Below, one piece after another: positions 63,821 to 64,000 of a stretch of DNA of 64,000 nucleotides. The position numbers and the translations under genes were made by a program. Source of the stretch: Methylothermaceae bacterium (lineage in GTDB: Bacteria; Pseudomonadota; Gammaproteobacteria; Methylococcales; Methylothermaceae); contig JALSIB010000029.1 in the NCBI GenBank assembly GCA_026981855.1, forward strand, positions 1 to 64,000, written 5' to 3'. The notes beneath the pieces are model-generated. The model was given only the letters and a program-made list of their open reading frames with translations, searched no databases and was not told where the DNA came from. Position 1 is the stretch's first letter, and each line of letters begins with the position of its first letter.

Positions 63821-64000
63821 TGGCGCGAAAACAGGGAAGGGCCGGGCTGCGTATGGCGCCCGTGGATTCCTCCCGGGACGTCCGGGTGCATGCATTGTTC
63901 GAAACCGTGTTTGGCGTCAGGAAGCCTGCCGCTTGGTGGCGATGGAAATATGGCGGGGGAAGGGGGCTGGCGATGGGGGGCTGGCGCGGTGATCGGCTCG
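63820..64000 (+). CDS. GNAT-like acetyltransferase, truncated at window edge
   Basis: An incomplete gene starting at ATG 63820, overlapping the Wzt stop. The readable 60 residues include VRVHALFETVFGVRKPAAWW and RWKYGGGRGLAMGGWRGDRL, which resembles the start of GNAT N-acetyltransferases encoded in polysaccharide clusters. The 3' end lies outside the window. The remaining part is needed to confirm the family. Confidence 0.6.
   Translation, partial: MARKQGRAGLRMAPVDSSRDVRVHALFETVFGVRKPAAWWRWKYGGGRGLAMGGWRGDRL

Overview
The window looks like a G+C-rich gammaproteobacterial chromosome segment. The rpmH-rnpA-yidD-yidC-mnmE order, the hemC-hemD-hemX-hemY order, an Hda-type DnaA regulator and UbiD all point to a ubiquinone-making gammaproteobacterium. 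Cellulose synthesis, a PrkA/YeaH/SpoVR stress cluster and a PEP-CTERM/exosortase outfit together suggest an environmental, biofilm-forming organism. A methanotroph-like relative is possible, but no methane gene is present to prove it. Genes are tightly packed, with many 4-base stop/start overlaps. No rRNA, tRNA, intact insertion sequence or CRISPR array was recognised.

1-8.4 kb: ribosomal protein L34, RNase P protein, YidD, YidC and MnmE run rightward. Leftward come a small membrane protein and a translationally coupled set of anti-anti-sigma protein, RsbW-like ATPase and a large NAD-glutamate dehydrogenase. 8.5-17.3 kb: a bcsA-bcsB-bcsZ-bcsC-like cellulose operon, met head-on by a choice-of-anchor A surface protein. 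17.3-23 kb: a DUF72 gene remnant beside an imperfect direct repeat, then prkA, two small unknown genes, yeaH and spoVR. 23-36 kb: transporters, a DJ-1/PfpI protein, radA, alr, a VapBC pair, dnaB, arsC, wrbA, hda, a ketopantoate-reductase-like gene, an iron-permease-like protein and an exosortase-associated acyltransferase.

36-47 kb: a heptad coiled-coil protein; an RND exporter with a LolA-like partner; a PEP-CTERM protein behind a sigma-54-type promoter; the TPR lipoprotein PrsT with a ThiF-like enzyme, divergent from a second exosortase acyltransferase; and a hendecad coiled-coil protein. 47-52 kb: hemC, hemD, hemX and hemY with a HicBA toxin-antitoxin pair inserted between hemD and hemX. 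52-58 kb: ubiD and a leftward lipid/glycan-modification cluster (membrane protein, GT2, methyltransferase, flippase-like protein). 58-64 kb: a small lipoprotein, a 592-residue secreted protein with a long leader, a parvulin, an ABC polysaccharide exporter (Wzm/Wzt-like) and a GNAT gene cut by the window edge.

The cell-surface theme is strong: cellulose, exosortase-sorted proteins, a polysaccharide exporter and glycan-lipid enzymes. The best leads for new biology are the ThiF/PrsT/acyltransferase grouping, the STAS/HATPase/GDH set, the two small genes inside the prkA-yeaH cluster, and the 592-residue secreted protein.
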